A stretch of 47,272 nt of DNA from an uncultured Bacteroidia bacterium (GTDB lineage: Bacteria; Bacteroidota; Bacteroidia; Bacteroidales; UBA932), in assembly GCA_902790635.1 (NCBI GenBank), contig CADASN010000019.1, forward strand, positions 1 through 47,272, read 5' to 3'. The translations under genes were made by a program, and so were the position numbers. Within the stretch, counting starts at the first letter, position 1. Each line of letters starts with the position of its first letter. Of this stretch, positions 9,126 through 17,937 are shown piece after piece. The notes beneath the pieces were generated by a model. The model ran no database searches. It had not been told where the DNA came from and was given only the letters and a program-made list of their open reading frames with translations.

Positions 9126-11631
9126 GGCGCTCTTTTTGTCTTGTATAGCGTTCGATATATCGCTGCAGTTTGGCGGCGTCAATGGCCGCCTGCTTGGCTT
9201 CATGGGCGGCACGCCGGGCCTCCTGGCGGGCCTTGCGCGCTTCTTTCCTCGCTTCCTTTTTCGCCGCCTTCGCGGCATCGCGGGCATCCAGTTCCGCCCA
9301 GCGGGCGTCGCGGCGGGCGATGCGCATGGCGCGCTTGAGCTCACGCGGGGACATCATCGTCGTGTCGGCAGGGGCCGGCGGGGCGCCACCCTGCACGAGG
9401 GAATCGCGGACGGCAAGGGAATCCAGATGCTTCGCTCCGCTCAGCATGGCAGAATCCCTCAACATGACAGAATCCCTCGGCACGAGAGAATCCGGCACCG
9501 CCAGGCTGTCGGCGGCCGGACCGGCAAGAGACGAACTGTCACGGGTGACAAGGGAGTCGGGCGCGGCAGGGTTATCGGCGGGCGATGACTTGGCGGCCTC
9601 GGCGGCGCTGCGCCGCGCTTTCGCCTCGTCGATCGCCTTGTAGACATCCTTCATGTGCCCCGGGAAATAGAGATCCGTCTGGCGGAACTCCGTCCGGGGA
9701 CGGCTCTCGTAGGCTTCGCGTTCCGAGTCTTTGACCACCATCGAGGTCACGTCATATTTATCTTTCGGCCGACGGTCGGGCTGCCAGTTGAAGCCGCGGA
9801 GCTTGTGGTCCGCCTGGGGCAGCTGCACGACCGGATAGGCGTCGCTCTTGGGCTGGTCGAAATTATAGACCTGCTGCACTTCCCCGTCCTTGAACGTGGC
9901 CATCATCATCTTGCTCTCCACCTTGTTGACCGTGGCGATTGCGTCGTTCTCCTCGAGGTAGAACAGGGCATTGACCCCGCCCAGGGCGTCGAAACGCGAC
10001 AATTCCGTCGCATCGTTGAAATAGGCGATGACATCCGTACTCTTGATCTGGTCATAGTAGCCGCCCTTCTCTTCGACGTGGATGAATGCATTGGAGAGCA
10101 GGTTTGCCCGGTCCATCTTGTTGTTCCGGACCAGCACGAAGAGACTGTCGGCATTGTACTGCCGGTTGCCTTCGTTCCAGACGATGGGCTGCTTGTAGAG
10201 GCGGGCGATGGAATCCAGGTCCGAGTAGCGCAGCGAGTCGCAGCGGACCTGCATGTCCTTCCGGAAAATGCGGACATCCCCCACGGCCAGCAGGAAACCG
10301 ATCTTGGACGTGTCCGGCGGGGCGACCGCCAGCGAATCCGCGGCAGGCACGGCCAGGGAATCGACCGGCGCCGACAGGGAATCCGACGGTGCCGGGAGGT
10401 CCTCAGGCTGCGGTGGTTCCGGCTGCTCCGGCTGCGGCGTGCCTTGCGGCGGCGTTTCCCGCGCGGAGCGGGGTGTATTTCCGGCAGGGGTACGGCCCCG
10501 CGGCCCCGCGTTGGGGTCGTTCTTCAAAGCTTCCGCCGCTGCATCCGCAGCCTCTTTCGCCGCCCGGCGGCGGTATTCCGCCACGGGGTCGCCCAGCATC
10601 TCTTCCAGGCGGGAGGAAGCCGTCTTGACCTCCTCTTCGGGGATGTCGCAGCGCGGTTGCGTATGATAGACGAAACGGGTCGCGCCCAGATAGGTCGTGT
10701 CCCGCTGGCCGTCCTCCTTCTCCTCCCAGAGCGCCGAGGACGCCCGGTCCTGCAAGGTCACCCGCGCGAGCGAGTCCACATACTCCAGGCGGTCTCCCAT
10801 CGCCGCCACCTTGCGGCTCTGGTCCTGGACCTGGACGCTGCCCAGCATCAGCACGTCATTGGGACGCCGGTAGTAGTACAGGCTGTCGCTCCAGGACTCC
10901 TCGGTGGTCCCCAGACCGTGGACGTGGTCCCGGAAAAAGAATATCTCGTCGCTCCGTTCGTACCAGCCGCCACCGGCCGACAGCATATTTTCGTCCTTCC
11001 AGAAATCAATCTCGTCCAGGAAGTCCGCCCGTGCCGTATCGGAGTCGTACTCCAGCCGGTTGGTCCGGACGAAGACGGAATCCGTGAACATGTTGACATT
11101 GCCGCTGAAAGTGAAAAGGTTGAGCGTATTCGAATAGGTCCCCTCGTCGCTTTCGATGATCTGGCCGTCTTCGCTCATCATCGAAGCGCCTCCGTGGAAG
11201 ACCGCGAGGCTGTCCTGCGTGTTGTAGTCCAGGATCCGGGTCCGGAGGATGTTGTCCTGCCGGTTGCGCAGCTGGACGACGGAGCCGCGGAACTGCGCCA
11301 CGCTCTCGTCGATCAGATAGTCCAGCTTCTCACTGGTCAGCACCGACTCGCCCTGCATCAGCTGGACGTTGCCGAAGCAGTTGATGACCTTCTCCTCGAC
11401 ATGCCAGAGGGCCGTGTCGCAGGAGAGATAGGTGCCGTTGTGCAGGAATGTCGCCGAGATAGCTTTGCGTGCCATCCTGCCGTCCGTCTCCACCTGCTCG
11501 ATATAACGGGCGTTGAGCAGGCGCACCAGCGAATCCGTCTGTCCGCCACCAAACTGGGCAGACAGCGGGAGCACGGAGAGCAGCAGCAGGACCGCGCTGA
11601 AGATCAGTCTTCTCTGATTTTCTTGGACCAT
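9034..11631 (-). CDS. OstA/LptA-like periplasmic protein with long repetitive tail
   Basis: An 865-residue exported protein (signal peptide ending LPLSAQ). Residues ~30-340 and ~435-600 contain OstA-like beta repeats (VINCFGNVQLMQGESVLTSE, FTFSGNVNMFTDS), the fold that binds and passes lipopolysaccharide; the family works in LPS transport to the outer membrane. Proline-rich and DSLAVP-type repeats occupy ~370-430 and ~690-745. The last ~120 residues are an Ala/Lys/Arg/Glu-rich probable helix. It overlaps surA by 28 bp upstream and the OPT gene by 92 bp downstream. The tail is probably a fast-evolving extension; the final ~30 residues are read from what is also OPT coding sequence. Confidence 0.75.
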   Translation of the reverse strand: MVQENQRRLIFSAVLLLLSVLPLSAQFGGGQTDSLVRLLNARYIEQVETDGRMARKAISATFLHNGTYLSCDTALWHVEEKVINCFGNVQLMQGESVLTSEKLDYLIDESVAQFRGSVVQLRNRQDNILRTRILDYNTQDSLAVFHGGASMMSEDGQIIESDEGTYSNTLNLFTFSGNVNMFTDSVFVRTNRLEYDSDTARADFLDEIDFWKDENMLSAGGGWYERSDEIFFFRDHVHGLGTTEESWSDSLYYYRRPNDVLMLGSVQVQDQSRKVAAMGDRLEYVDSLARVTLQDRASSALWEEKEDGQRDTTYLGATRFVYHTQPRCDIPEEEVKTASSRLEEMLGDPVAEYRRRAAKEAADAAAEALKNDPNAGPRGRTPAGNTPRSARETPPQGTPQPEQPEPPQPEDLPAPSDSLSAPVDSLAVPAADSLAVAPPDTSKIGFLLAVGDVRIFRKDMQVRCDSLRYSDLDSIARLYKQPIVWNEGNRQYNADSLFVLVRNNKMDRANLLSNAFIHVEEKGGYYDQIKSTDVIAYFNDATELSRFDALGGVNALFYLEENDAIATVNKVESKMMMATFKDGEVQQVYNFDQPKSDAYPVVQLPQADHKLRGFNWQPDRRPKDKYDVTSMVVKDSEREAYESRPRTEFRQTDLYFPGHMKDVYKAIDEAKARRSAAEAAKSSPADNPAAPDSLVTRDSSSLAGPAADSLAVPDSLVPRDSVMLRDSAMLSGAKHLDSLAVRDSLVQGGAPPAPADTTMMSPRELKRAMRIARRDARWAELDARDAAKAAKKEARKEARKARQEARRAAHEAKQAAIDAAKLQRYIERYTRQKERHERKQEPEPAGERPPGTEAGGELPPLVESE
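9425..9452. repeat. REP-like copy inside the OstA-like gene
   Basis: The plus strand reads AGATGCTTCGCTCCGCTCAG then CATGGCAG, a close variant of the family at 3484 and 37048. It is translated in frame as MLSGAKHLDS within the DSL-repeat tail. Confidence 0.55.
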
Positions 11632-12986
11632 CCGGGGCGGGAAAACTCGCAGTCTTTATAGAGCGGATCGATGATGATGTAACTGGAGTCGATCTTTTCG
11701 TCCACGAACTTGTTGATGGCCTCGTTGGTTTTCTGGTTCTGGACGATGCCGAGCAGGTCCGTATAGTCGGACTCGAAAGTCGCCGGATGCGCCGGTACGA
11801 TCTTGTCCAGGCGGACGATTTTGTAGACAAGGTTGCCGCTGCGCCCCTGCTGGTAGCCTTCGTTGTCCAGCGAGGCGATCGGCTCGGAGATCTCGCCGAC
11901 CTTCAGGTTCTGGATGGCGGCGTAGTCCTGCGGCTTAAGCTGGTCGATCTCGAAATAGGCAGAGCCGGTGTTGGGATCGGCCATCTGGCCACCGTTGGTC
12001 CGGGTGGCCGGGTCTTCGGAATAGAAGCGGGCCGCCAGCTCGAAGGTGATCGTACTGTCCTGGATGGCGGTACGCAGGCTGTCCAGACGCCGGAAAGCCT
12101 TGTCCTGGTCTTCCTGGGTATAGCTGGGCTTGATCAGGATGTGCCGGGCGTTGAACATGTCGCCCTTCTTCTCCAGCACCTCGATGATGTGGAAGCCGTC
12201 CGGCGTCTCCACGATCTGGGAGATGTTGCCCGGCTTGAGCGCCATCGCCGCATCGGAGAAAGCCGGCCAGAAGATGGACTTGGAAGCCATGCCCAGCTCG
12301 CCGCCCTTGCGGGAACTGCCCGGGTCTTCGGAATACAGGCGGGCCAGCGTAGCGAAACGTTCACCGTTGATGATGCGCTCGCGGATCGACAGCAGCCGCT
12401 CCTTGACGGCGATGGCCGCCGCCTCACGGTCCGGATAGATGCAGATCTGGCTCATCTGGTATTTGATCGGGACGACCGGCAGCGAAGCCACGTCCACCGT
12501 ATCCAGGTACTGCTTGACATCGTGCGGGGTCAGGGGCGGAAGATTCTTGGCGATCTCCTGCTGCTCCTGCTGGACGAGGGTCTGCTCCTCGATCTGCTCA
12601 CGCCATTCCTGGCGGAGCTTGTACAGCGGTTTGTTGCCGAAATACTGGGAGAGATTGTCTTCTCCTCCCACCATGGTCAGGGTCTGGGCGGTGTGCTGGT
12701 CCAGCTGGGCCGACACCTGGTCCTGGTTGACCACCAGGGAGTCCACGCGGGCCTGCGCCAGGAATAGCTTGGACTGCATCATCCCCTCCAGGACCTGGCA
12801 GCGCTCCGCGACCGTACCCTGGGCGCGCATCGCCTGCACCTGGGCCTCCACATCCGACAGGGAGATCATCTCGTTGCCCACCACGGCGACGGTCTTGTCG
12901 ATCAGGCCGCGGTACTTCTGCGCCGACGCGGCCACGCCCAGGCACATCAGGACGACGGCCGCCGCTGTTTTCAACAGATTATTCAT
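11604..12986 (-). CDS. SurA-like periplasmic chaperone / parvulin peptidyl-prolyl isomerase
   Basis: A 460-residue exported protein (signal peptide ending GVAASAQ). It has an N-terminal SurA chaperone region (DKTVAVVGNEMISLSDVEAQ), then two parvulin domains at roughly 170-275 and 280-395. Each shows the parvulin pattern: ARLYSEDPGSSRKGGELG with DGFHIIEVLEKK, and ARFYSEDPATRTNGGQM. It should help fold outer-membrane beta-barrels. It overlaps the lipoprotein gene upstream by 8 bp and the OstA-like gene downstream by 28 bp, the conserved Bacteroidales order for this envelope operon. Confidence 0.88.
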   Translation of the reverse strand: MNNLLKTAAAVVLMCLGVAASAQKYRGLIDKTVAVVGNEMISLSDVEAQVQAMRAQGTVAERCQVLEGMMQSKLFLAQARVDSLVVNQDQVSAQLDQHTAQTLTMVGGEDNLSQYFGNKPLYKLRQEWREQIEEQTLVQQEQQEIAKNLPPLTPHDVKQYLDTVDVASLPVVPIKYQMSQICIYPDREAAAIAVKERLLSIRERIINGERFATLARLYSEDPGSSRKGGELGMASKSIFWPAFSDAAMALKPGNISQIVETPDGFHIIEVLEKKGDMFNARHILIKPSYTQEDQDKAFRRLDSLRTAIQDSTITFELAARFYSEDPATRTNGGQMADPNTGSAYFEIDQLKPQDYAAIQNLKVGEISEPIASLDNEGYQQGRSGNLVYKIVRLDKIVPAHPATFESDYTDLLGIVQNQKTNEAINKFVDEKIDSSYIIIDPLYKDCEFSRPGWSKKIRED

Positions 12987-13836
12987 CTCGGTAGATTACA
13001 AAATTCTTTTTCTCGAGCGCGTTTTCAAGCAAGTCCCGTTCCAAACTGTTCATCAGCTCGTGTTTTCTCTCGCTCATCAGGATGTCCCGGATCCGCGCAG
13101 CGCAATAATCCAGCGGCGCCGTACCGGTCTTGCGGATGTCGCAGACATAGGCGACCATCAGGTCGGACCGGTCTTCCGGCTCGTAGCGGATCATGTCGCC
13201 TTTGAGATGGTCGAGCATCTCCACGGGGTCCAGGCCGAAGGATTTGGCCAGTTCGCCGGCGTCCATCCATGTATCCGAACTGTCGAACCAGCGGAGCGCC
13301 GTGGACTTGGCCAGGGTATCCGCACGCTGCACGTCGTCATATTCGTCCGAACTCATCATCTTGAGGATGGCGTCCTTGTTGGGCGAATCCTTCATCACGT
13401 CCACGAAACGGACCTTGAGGACCGGGCGCTTCAGGGCGAAATCCTGCTCATGCGCTTCGTAGTACTGCCGGATCTGTTCGTCGGTGATCAGGGTATCCAG
13501 GCGGTCATTGATGTAGCGCTGTTCGTAGCGGTACTTGAGCAGCGACCGGCGGAAGTCCTCCAGTTCGTTGCTGACATCCAGCTCGCCCTTGGAGAGCTCC
13601 GACTCCGCCACGCCCAGGTACAGCAAGTCCAACGCCCAGGTATTGATATACTGCTCCGCCAGCCGGGCACTGTCCTCGGCTGGGATCATGTTGGGGATAA
13701 ACCGCTCCAGTTCAGACTTGTAGAGCTTCTTGTCCCCGACCTTGGCCACCACCTGGTCGTCGTGCACGAGCGAGGAGATCGCGTTGCACGAACAGAGCAG
13801 GGCGGCCAGCAACAGGAATATGGCAGTTCTACGCAT
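12979..13836 (-). CDS. SurA-N-like peptidyl-prolyl isomerase-family lipoprotein
   Basis: A 285-residue lipoprotein (lipobox LCSC, Cys17) beginning VVAKVGDKKLYKSELERFIP, a SurA-type N-terminal helix pair, followed by helices and a degenerate parvulin-like C-terminal part without the usual catalytic histidines that I can recognise. It is first gene of the envelope operon and is translationally coupled to surA (8-bp overlap). Likely an envelope folding accessory; chaperone activity is more probable than catalysis (inference). Confidence 0.75.
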   Translation of the reverse strand: MRRTAIFLLLAALLCSCNAISSLVHDDQVVAKVGDKKLYKSELERFIPNMIPAEDSARLAEQYINTWALDLLYLGVAESELSKGELDVSNELEDFRRSLLKYRYEQRYINDRLDTLITDEQIRQYYEAHEQDFALKRPVLKVRFVDVMKDSPNKDAILKMMSSDEYDDVQRADTLAKSTALRWFDSSDTWMDAGELAKSFGLDPVEMLDHLKGDMIRYEPEDRSDLMVAYVCDIRKTGTAPLDYCAARIRDILMSERKHELMNSLERDLLENALEKKNFVIYRDE

Positions 13837-13842
13837 AACTTA

Positions 13843-13850
13843 CAAAGTTA
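13843..13850 (-). promoter_or_regulatory. -7 box of the envelope operon
   Basis: TAACTTTG on the minus strand, 6 bases before the lipoprotein ATG, again implying a very short leader. The REP-like sequence at 13882-13907 starts just beyond where a -33 element would lie; no clear TTTG is seen. Confidence 0.45.
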
Positions 13851-13881
13851 AACATTTTTTTGTCATTCGGGGCTACAGTCC

Positions 13882-13907
13882 GTCATTCCGGGCTTGACCC
13901 GGAATCT
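13882..13907. repeat. REP-like palindrome forming the end of dacB
   Basis: GTCATTCCGGGCTTGACCCG with trailing GAATCT is a 26-bp palindromic unit (CCGGG/CCCGG core). Read on the minus strand it encodes the last seven residues (DSGSSPE) and the TGA stop of the carboxypeptidase. A second copy, inverted, is at 18917-18942. Confidence 0.7.
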
Positions 13908-15418
13908 ACGATAGCCGCGAGAATCTCCTCGATGATCGGCCCCACGATGTAGGATGAAGCCGTGCAGTTGTTGACCATCAGCGAGAAGGTAACGGCACGG
14001 GAGGCATCCCCGTCCGCCGGGAGGATGTAGCCGCTGTAGCAGCGTACCCCGTTCATCGAGCCGCTCTTCATGTGGATGCGGTCCTTGTACTCCTGCGGGG
14101 CATCCCGGAAGGAGAACTCCAGCGTCCCCTTGCCACCCGGGACGGGCAGGGAGGCCAGGAAGGCGTCCCAGGCCGGCAGGGTGGCCATTTTCCGCAGGAA
14201 GCGGACAAAGAACGCCGGGGAGACGTAGTTCTTGCGGGAGAGACCGCTGCCGTCGAACTGCTGGCAGGCATTGTCCGGGCGCAGCCCCATGGCGCGCAGG
14301 GTCGCTTCGGCCGCATCCCGGCACGCATGCTGGTCCGCAAGGAGACCGGCCTTCCAGGCGACCATCCGCAGGAGGGTCTCCGCATAGAAATTGTCGCTCT
14401 CGCAATTGGTGTCGCGGGCGATTTCCGACAGGGGCGCGGACAGCGCCGTCCCCAGCAGGATGAATTCTTCGGGCGACGCCGCAGGCGAAAGGGGCATCCC
14501 GGGCGTCAGGTCCGTCCGGATCTCCCCCTGCAAGGTGATGTCCCCCCAGCCGCCATCGACCCGCACCCCGTTGTTCTCCAGATAATTGCGGAAGTACCAG
14601 GCGCAGGTGTAAGCCGCGTATGCATTGGTGCACTCGAGGGTATAGCCGCGCCGGTCGACGGGGAAAGAACCGGCAATCTCACCGAACGGCGCCAGCGCGG
14701 TGTTGACGTAGTAGAGGGTATTCGCCGAGCGGGCGGCGCCGGTCACCGCGTGGTTCGCGTAGCGCATCCACGGGGTGTCGGGGTATTGCACACGGAACCC
14801 CGGCTTCTGTCCAAGGGTGCCGGGCGTGACATAGATATTCTGCGCGTTCTCGAAGAAATTGAGGCCCTGCGGCCCGGCGCCATAGTTGGCACCCAGGTCG
14901 TCGAAGGTCCAGCCGAGATTCTGCGGCGTGGGGTCCGAGAAGAAACGCGGGTCTCCCAGCACCCGGCCGCCGATCCGGGTGATGCCCGCTTTCGCGAGGA
15001 TCGCAGCCCATTCCCCGAAAGTCTTGGAAAGGGCGGCGGCGCAGTCGGTGCGGGCCCCGATGGTCGGATCGCCGCCGCCGACGATGTAGAGGTCACCGGT
15101 CAGCGTGCCGTCCACGATCTCGCCCGTGTACGCCAGCCGTGTCTCGAAACGATAGTCGGCGCCGAGCGTGTGAAGCGCCATCCCGGTGGTCAGCAGCTTG
15201 ACGTTGGAGGCGGGGGTGAGTTTGCGGACCGGGTTCACGGAGACGAGCGTGTCGCCGCCGGGCCCGATGGCCAGCACGCCCACCAGGGAGGAACGCAGCG
15301 GCTCCCTTGCGCAGATCGCTTCAATGGTCCGCTGCGCTTCGGTCCGGGGAATAGCAGCAGTCGCGCTCCCGCCCACAAGCAGAAGCGCGACTGTAGTCAG
15401 AATGGTTATTTTCCTCAT
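13883..15418 (-). CDS. dacB: D-alanyl-D-alanine carboxypeptidase/endopeptidase, PBP4 family
   Basis: A 511-residue exported S13-family penicillin-binding protein that trims or cleaves D-Ala-containing peptidoglycan cross-links. Signal peptide is ~1-22. The catalytic motifs are present: SxxK as SNVK (71-74), SxN as SDN in NCESDNFYAE, and the KTG equivalent KSG in HMKSGSMNG. GGGDPTIG lies in the family's inserted domain. It overlaps the upstream small gene by 4 bp (ATGA). The C-terminal residues after EEILAAIV come from a REP-like repeat, so the natural C-terminus was probably replaced. Confidence 0.92.
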   Translation of the reverse strand: MRKITILTTVALLLVGGSATAAIPRTEAQRTIEAICAREPLRSSLVGVLAIGPGGDTLVSVNPVRKLTPASNVKLLTTGMALHTLGADYRFETRLAYTGEIVDGTLTGDLYIVGGGDPTIGARTDCAAALSKTFGEWAAILAKAGITRIGGRVLGDPRFFSDPTPQNLGWTFDDLGANYGAGPQGLNFFENAQNIYVTPGTLGQKPGFRVQYPDTPWMRYANHAVTGAARSANTLYYVNTALAPFGEIAGSFPVDRRGYTLECTNAYAAYTCAWYFRNYLENNGVRVDGGWGDITLQGEIRTDLTPGMPLSPAASPEEFILLGTALSAPLSEIARDTNCESDNFYAETLLRMVAWKAGLLADQHACRDAAEATLRAMGLRPDNACQQFDGSGLSRKNYVSPAFFVRFLRKMATLPAWDAFLASLPVPGGKGTLEFSFRDAPQEYKDRIHMKSGSMNGVRCYSGYILPADGDASRAVTFSLMVNNCTASSYIVGPIIEEILAAIVDSGSSPE

Positions 15419-15705
15419 TTGACCGCTTCCTTGACGGCGGCGCTGAGCTTTTCGTAAAGGGCGTCCGTCTTGGCGAGGACTTCCTTGCGGAGATCGTTAT
15501 AGTAGGTCTTCTTGGATCCTTCGATCGGGCCGTTCACCTTGTCGCGAAGTTCGTTATACACGTCAATGGCCTCCTCCATCAACTCGCTGACGTCGCCGTC
15601 AGTAACCTTGGGGTTGACACAGGCGACCACGGAGCAATCCTCCACGAACGCACTCAACACATACTCGATGTCCTTTTTGATGTCTCTGAGATTCATATCA
15701 TTCAA
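15415..15705 (-). CDS. Small conserved Bacteroidales protein of unknown function
   Basis: A 96-residue soluble, mostly helical protein with no signal peptide: NLRDIKKDIEYVLSAFVEDC, a VNPKVTDGDVSELMEE helix, and a lysine-rich C-terminal helix. It looks like a conserved hypothetical found widely in Bacteroidales. Start could be 15705 or, three codons in, 15696 (MNLRDIKK). Translationally coupled to dacB by ATGA. A -7 box lies at 15719-15726. No function can be assigned. Confidence 0.75.
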   Translation of the reverse strand: MNDMNLRDIKKDIEYVLSAFVEDCSVVACVNPKVTDGDVSELMEEAIDVYNELRDKVNGPIEGSKKTYYNDLRKEVLAKTDALYEKLSAAVKEAVK

Positions 15706-15718
15706 TTTTAAATCGATG

Positions 15719-15726
15719 CAAAGATA
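15719..15726 (-). promoter_or_regulatory. -7 box for the small protein-dacB operon
   Basis: TATCTTTG on the minus strand 13 bases before ATG 15705 (22 before 15696). The -33 region is AT-rich (TTATTA) without a clear TTTG. Confidence 0.4.
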
Positions 15727-15766
15727 GCGAATTTTCGCGATAATAATGAAGAGTGAGCGCTAAATC

Positions 15767-16384
15767 CTACAGCATCGTCACCATCTCCTCGAGGGGCTTG
15801 CGCTGGGCATGCCGCTCCGTGGGTTTGCCGCCGTCCGCGGCCGGATGGCCGATGGCAAGCAGGCCGTAGATGCCATGTTCCCGCATCTCAGGGAAGGTTT
15901 CCCGCATCTTGGAGGGATTGAAATCCCAGATCCACATGTTTGCCAGGTCCATGTCCGTGGCCGTGAGCATCAGGTGGGTGAGGACGATGGCGGCATCGGT
16001 CTTTCCGGCGTTGATGCCGTCGTACGGGCGGACCCAGGCTTCTTCGTTGCGGCAGCCCACGACGAGAACGACCGGGGCGCCGTAGCAGTCACACACGGTA
16101 TTGAGACGTGCCAGCGCCTCTTCGCTCTTGATGACCCAGATGCGGGTCGGCTGGAAGTTCTTGGCCGAAGGAGCCAGGCGGCCGGCCTCCAGGATCATGT
16201 CCAGCTTGGCTTCCGAGACGGCGTGGCGGTTGAAAGCATGGCAGGAATAGCGGCTCTCCAGAATGCGCATGAAAGCATCGGATCCATACTTGTACTTGGT
16301 GATCATGTCCTGTACGTCGGCGAAAGCGGCGCGATCCATGATCTTGGAAATGTCGCTCATGCGACTTGTGCGGGTCTTCTTCAT
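15767..16384 (-). CDS. Nitroreductase-family FMN protein
   Basis: About 205 residues from ATG 16384 (MKKTRTSRMSD). The nitroreductase fold is evident: RILESRYSCHAFNRHAV at the FMN-binding start, LDMILEAGRLAPSAKNFQPTRIWVI, then APVVLVVG and a late IYGLLAIGHPA. Likely an NAD(P)H-dependent flavin oxidoreductase; substrate unknown. It starts 14 bp after the CE15 esterase stop with AGAAAG before the ATG, so it is probably the last gene of a three-gene transcript. The open frame extends upstream to 16432, but that part is tail sequence of the esterase. Confidence 0.82.
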   Translation of the reverse strand: MKKTRTSRMSDISKIMDRAAFADVQDMITKYKYGSDAFMRILESRYSCHAFNRHAVSEAKLDMILEAGRLAPSAKNFQPTRIWVIKSEEALARLNTVCDCYGAPVVLVVGCRNEEAWVRPYDGINAGKTDAAIVLTHLMLTATDMDLANMWIWDFNPSKMRETFPEMREHGIYGLLAIGHPAADGGKPTERHAQRKPLEEMVTML

Positions 16385-16398
16385 CTTTCTGATATCGT

Positions 16399-17913
16399 TT
16401 ATTTTTGGTTTCGGATTTTGCCCGAGGCCCATTCGATGAAATATTTCATGTTGGGTCCGTCGGTGTGGCCGCCGTCATGCTGGCGCCAGGCCAGCTCGCC
16501 ATCGAGCAGGCCGGTGAGCACCGGCGGCATGGGTTCTTTGCGGTAGTCATTGGAGATGCCGAGATCCTTCGCGCCCAGCAGCTTGAATACCTCGCCCGCA
16601 GCCACGGTGGCCTGCCAGCTGCCATACTGGTCCAGCCACAGGGCATCGCCCTGCTCGGGCACGCCATAGCTGATGAACACCAGGCGCGGAGCGCAAAGCG
16701 CAATGAGTTCGTGGGAATCCACGGGCAGCATCCCGGCGTTCCAGGCACCCGTCTTCGACTCGACTGCATCGTACTTGATATAGTTGCCGGCCATCCAGTG
16801 GTATTCACCGGAGTTGGAGAGATTCTCCAGTCCTTCGCCGAAGATACGGCGGTGCAGGGTGGCGCCGCCCTTGCCGGAAGAACCGATGAGGCCCATGTAG
16901 AAACGGTCCTCAAAAGCCAGCGTCACAAGCGCGGCCTTGCCGTAGCGGGAGACGCCCTCGATGCCGACATGCCGGGCATCCACATCCGGGTCGGTCTCCA
17001 GATAGTCCAATCCGCGTGCAGCCCCCCAGGCCCAGGCGCGGAGCGATCCCCAGTCGTCCGGTTTGCGCGGCTGGCCTTTGTTCACGAGACCGATGATGCC
17101 GCGAGTGAGGCCGGCGCCGTTGTCAGCCTGGATGCTGCCCGGATCGATCATGGCATAGCCCCAGCCGGCGGCGAGCAGCTGCTGGTTGGACGGCGGATCC
17201 TGGCCGGGGGCCTGCTGCGCAGGGCGCATGAAGGCCGCAAAGGGATTGGCCGGCTCGAAAGGCTGCCAGGCCGGGTATTTCTTCATCAGCTCGGCCGTCT
17301 CCGGATCACTCTCCAGCATGCGGCGGATCGCCTTGTTGATGAGCGCCATGTCATCCCCGCCGGGTTTGACGGGATTCGGAAGATTCGCGGGGCCGAACAT
17401 CATCAGCAGCGGCACGGGCCCCTTGGCGTCGGCAGGGGTGACGACCACCATCTTGATGTCAACGTTGATCGACGGGCAGGCGGAATTGTCCACGTGTCCC
17501 CGCAGCTGCTTGGCCTTGGCCCGGATCCGGCCGACGAACTCCATTTCCTCCGCTTCCACGATCCAGGTCACGGCGGGGACATGGGCCGGAACGCGGCCGT
17601 ACACCTCACGCTCGAAATCCTCGACGATCTCCGGGCGGCGGACCTCCCACCACTGCTTGGCGGTGGTCACCTTTTTCCCGGCTTTCGTTTTGAGGATCTC
17701 CGGAAGCACGGGGAAGGGATTAGCCTTGCTCTCGTCATAATTCGCCGCAAACGGGCTGTTTTCGTCGGCGTCGAAGCCGCGGCGGATGGACTTGATCCCC
17801 AGCTGGTCGAGCATGTTCTGGTGGTCCTGCTCAGCCGTGAAAGTGACCGGCTCCTGCGCAAAGGATGCTGCGCAAAGCAGGCAGCCGGCAAGCAAAAGGA
17901 AAAGCTTTCTCAT
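16399..17913 (-). CDS. Carbohydrate esterase family 15-like glucuronoyl esterase
   Basis: A 504-residue secreted alpha/beta hydrolase (signal peptide ending ASFAQ). The family-15 nucleophile motif GxSRxGK is present as GVSRYGK (Ser322) and the catalytic His lies in HDGGHTDGP (His483). CE15 enzymes cleave the ester between lignin alcohols and 4-O-methylglucuronic acid side chains of xylan. It is 24 bp downstream of an NlpC/P60 gene and upstream of a nitroreductase. It suits the arabinoxylan-directed enzymes at 25-37 kb. The third catalytic (acidic) residue was not located. Confidence 0.82.
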   Translation of the reverse strand: MRKLFLLLAGCLLCAASFAQEPVTFTAEQDHQNMLDQLGIKSIRRGFDADENSPFAANYDESKANPFPVLPEILKTKAGKKVTTAKQWWEVRRPEIVEDFEREVYGRVPAHVPAVTWIVEAEEMEFVGRIRAKAKQLRGHVDNSACPSINVDIKMVVVTPADAKGPVPLLMMFGPANLPNPVKPGGDDMALINKAIRRMLESDPETAELMKKYPAWQPFEPANPFAAFMRPAQQAPGQDPPSNQQLLAAGWGYAMIDPGSIQADNGAGLTRGIIGLVNKGQPRKPDDWGSLRAWAWGAARGLDYLETDPDVDARHVGIEGVSRYGKAALVTLAFEDRFYMGLIGSSGKGGATLHRRIFGEGLENLSNSGEYHWMAGNYIKYDAVESKTGAWNAGMLPVDSHELIALCAPRLVFISYGVPEQGDALWLDQYGSWQATVAAGEVFKLLGAKDLGISNDYRKEPMPPVLTGLLDGELAWRQHDGGHTDGPNMKYFIEWASGKIRNQK

Positions 17914-17937
17914 ATCAAGTGATTTTGCGATAAAGGC

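Noticed and set aside
9126-9344. 73-codon N-terminal extension of the OPT transporter
   Set aside because: Arg/Pro-rich, not family-like, and fully inside the OstA-like coding region; conserved family N-terminus starts at ATG 9125.
7221-11661. Long plus-strand frames (705 and 668 codons) opposite the OPT and OstA-like genes
   Set aside because: Both are antisense shadows of well-supported minus-strand genes.
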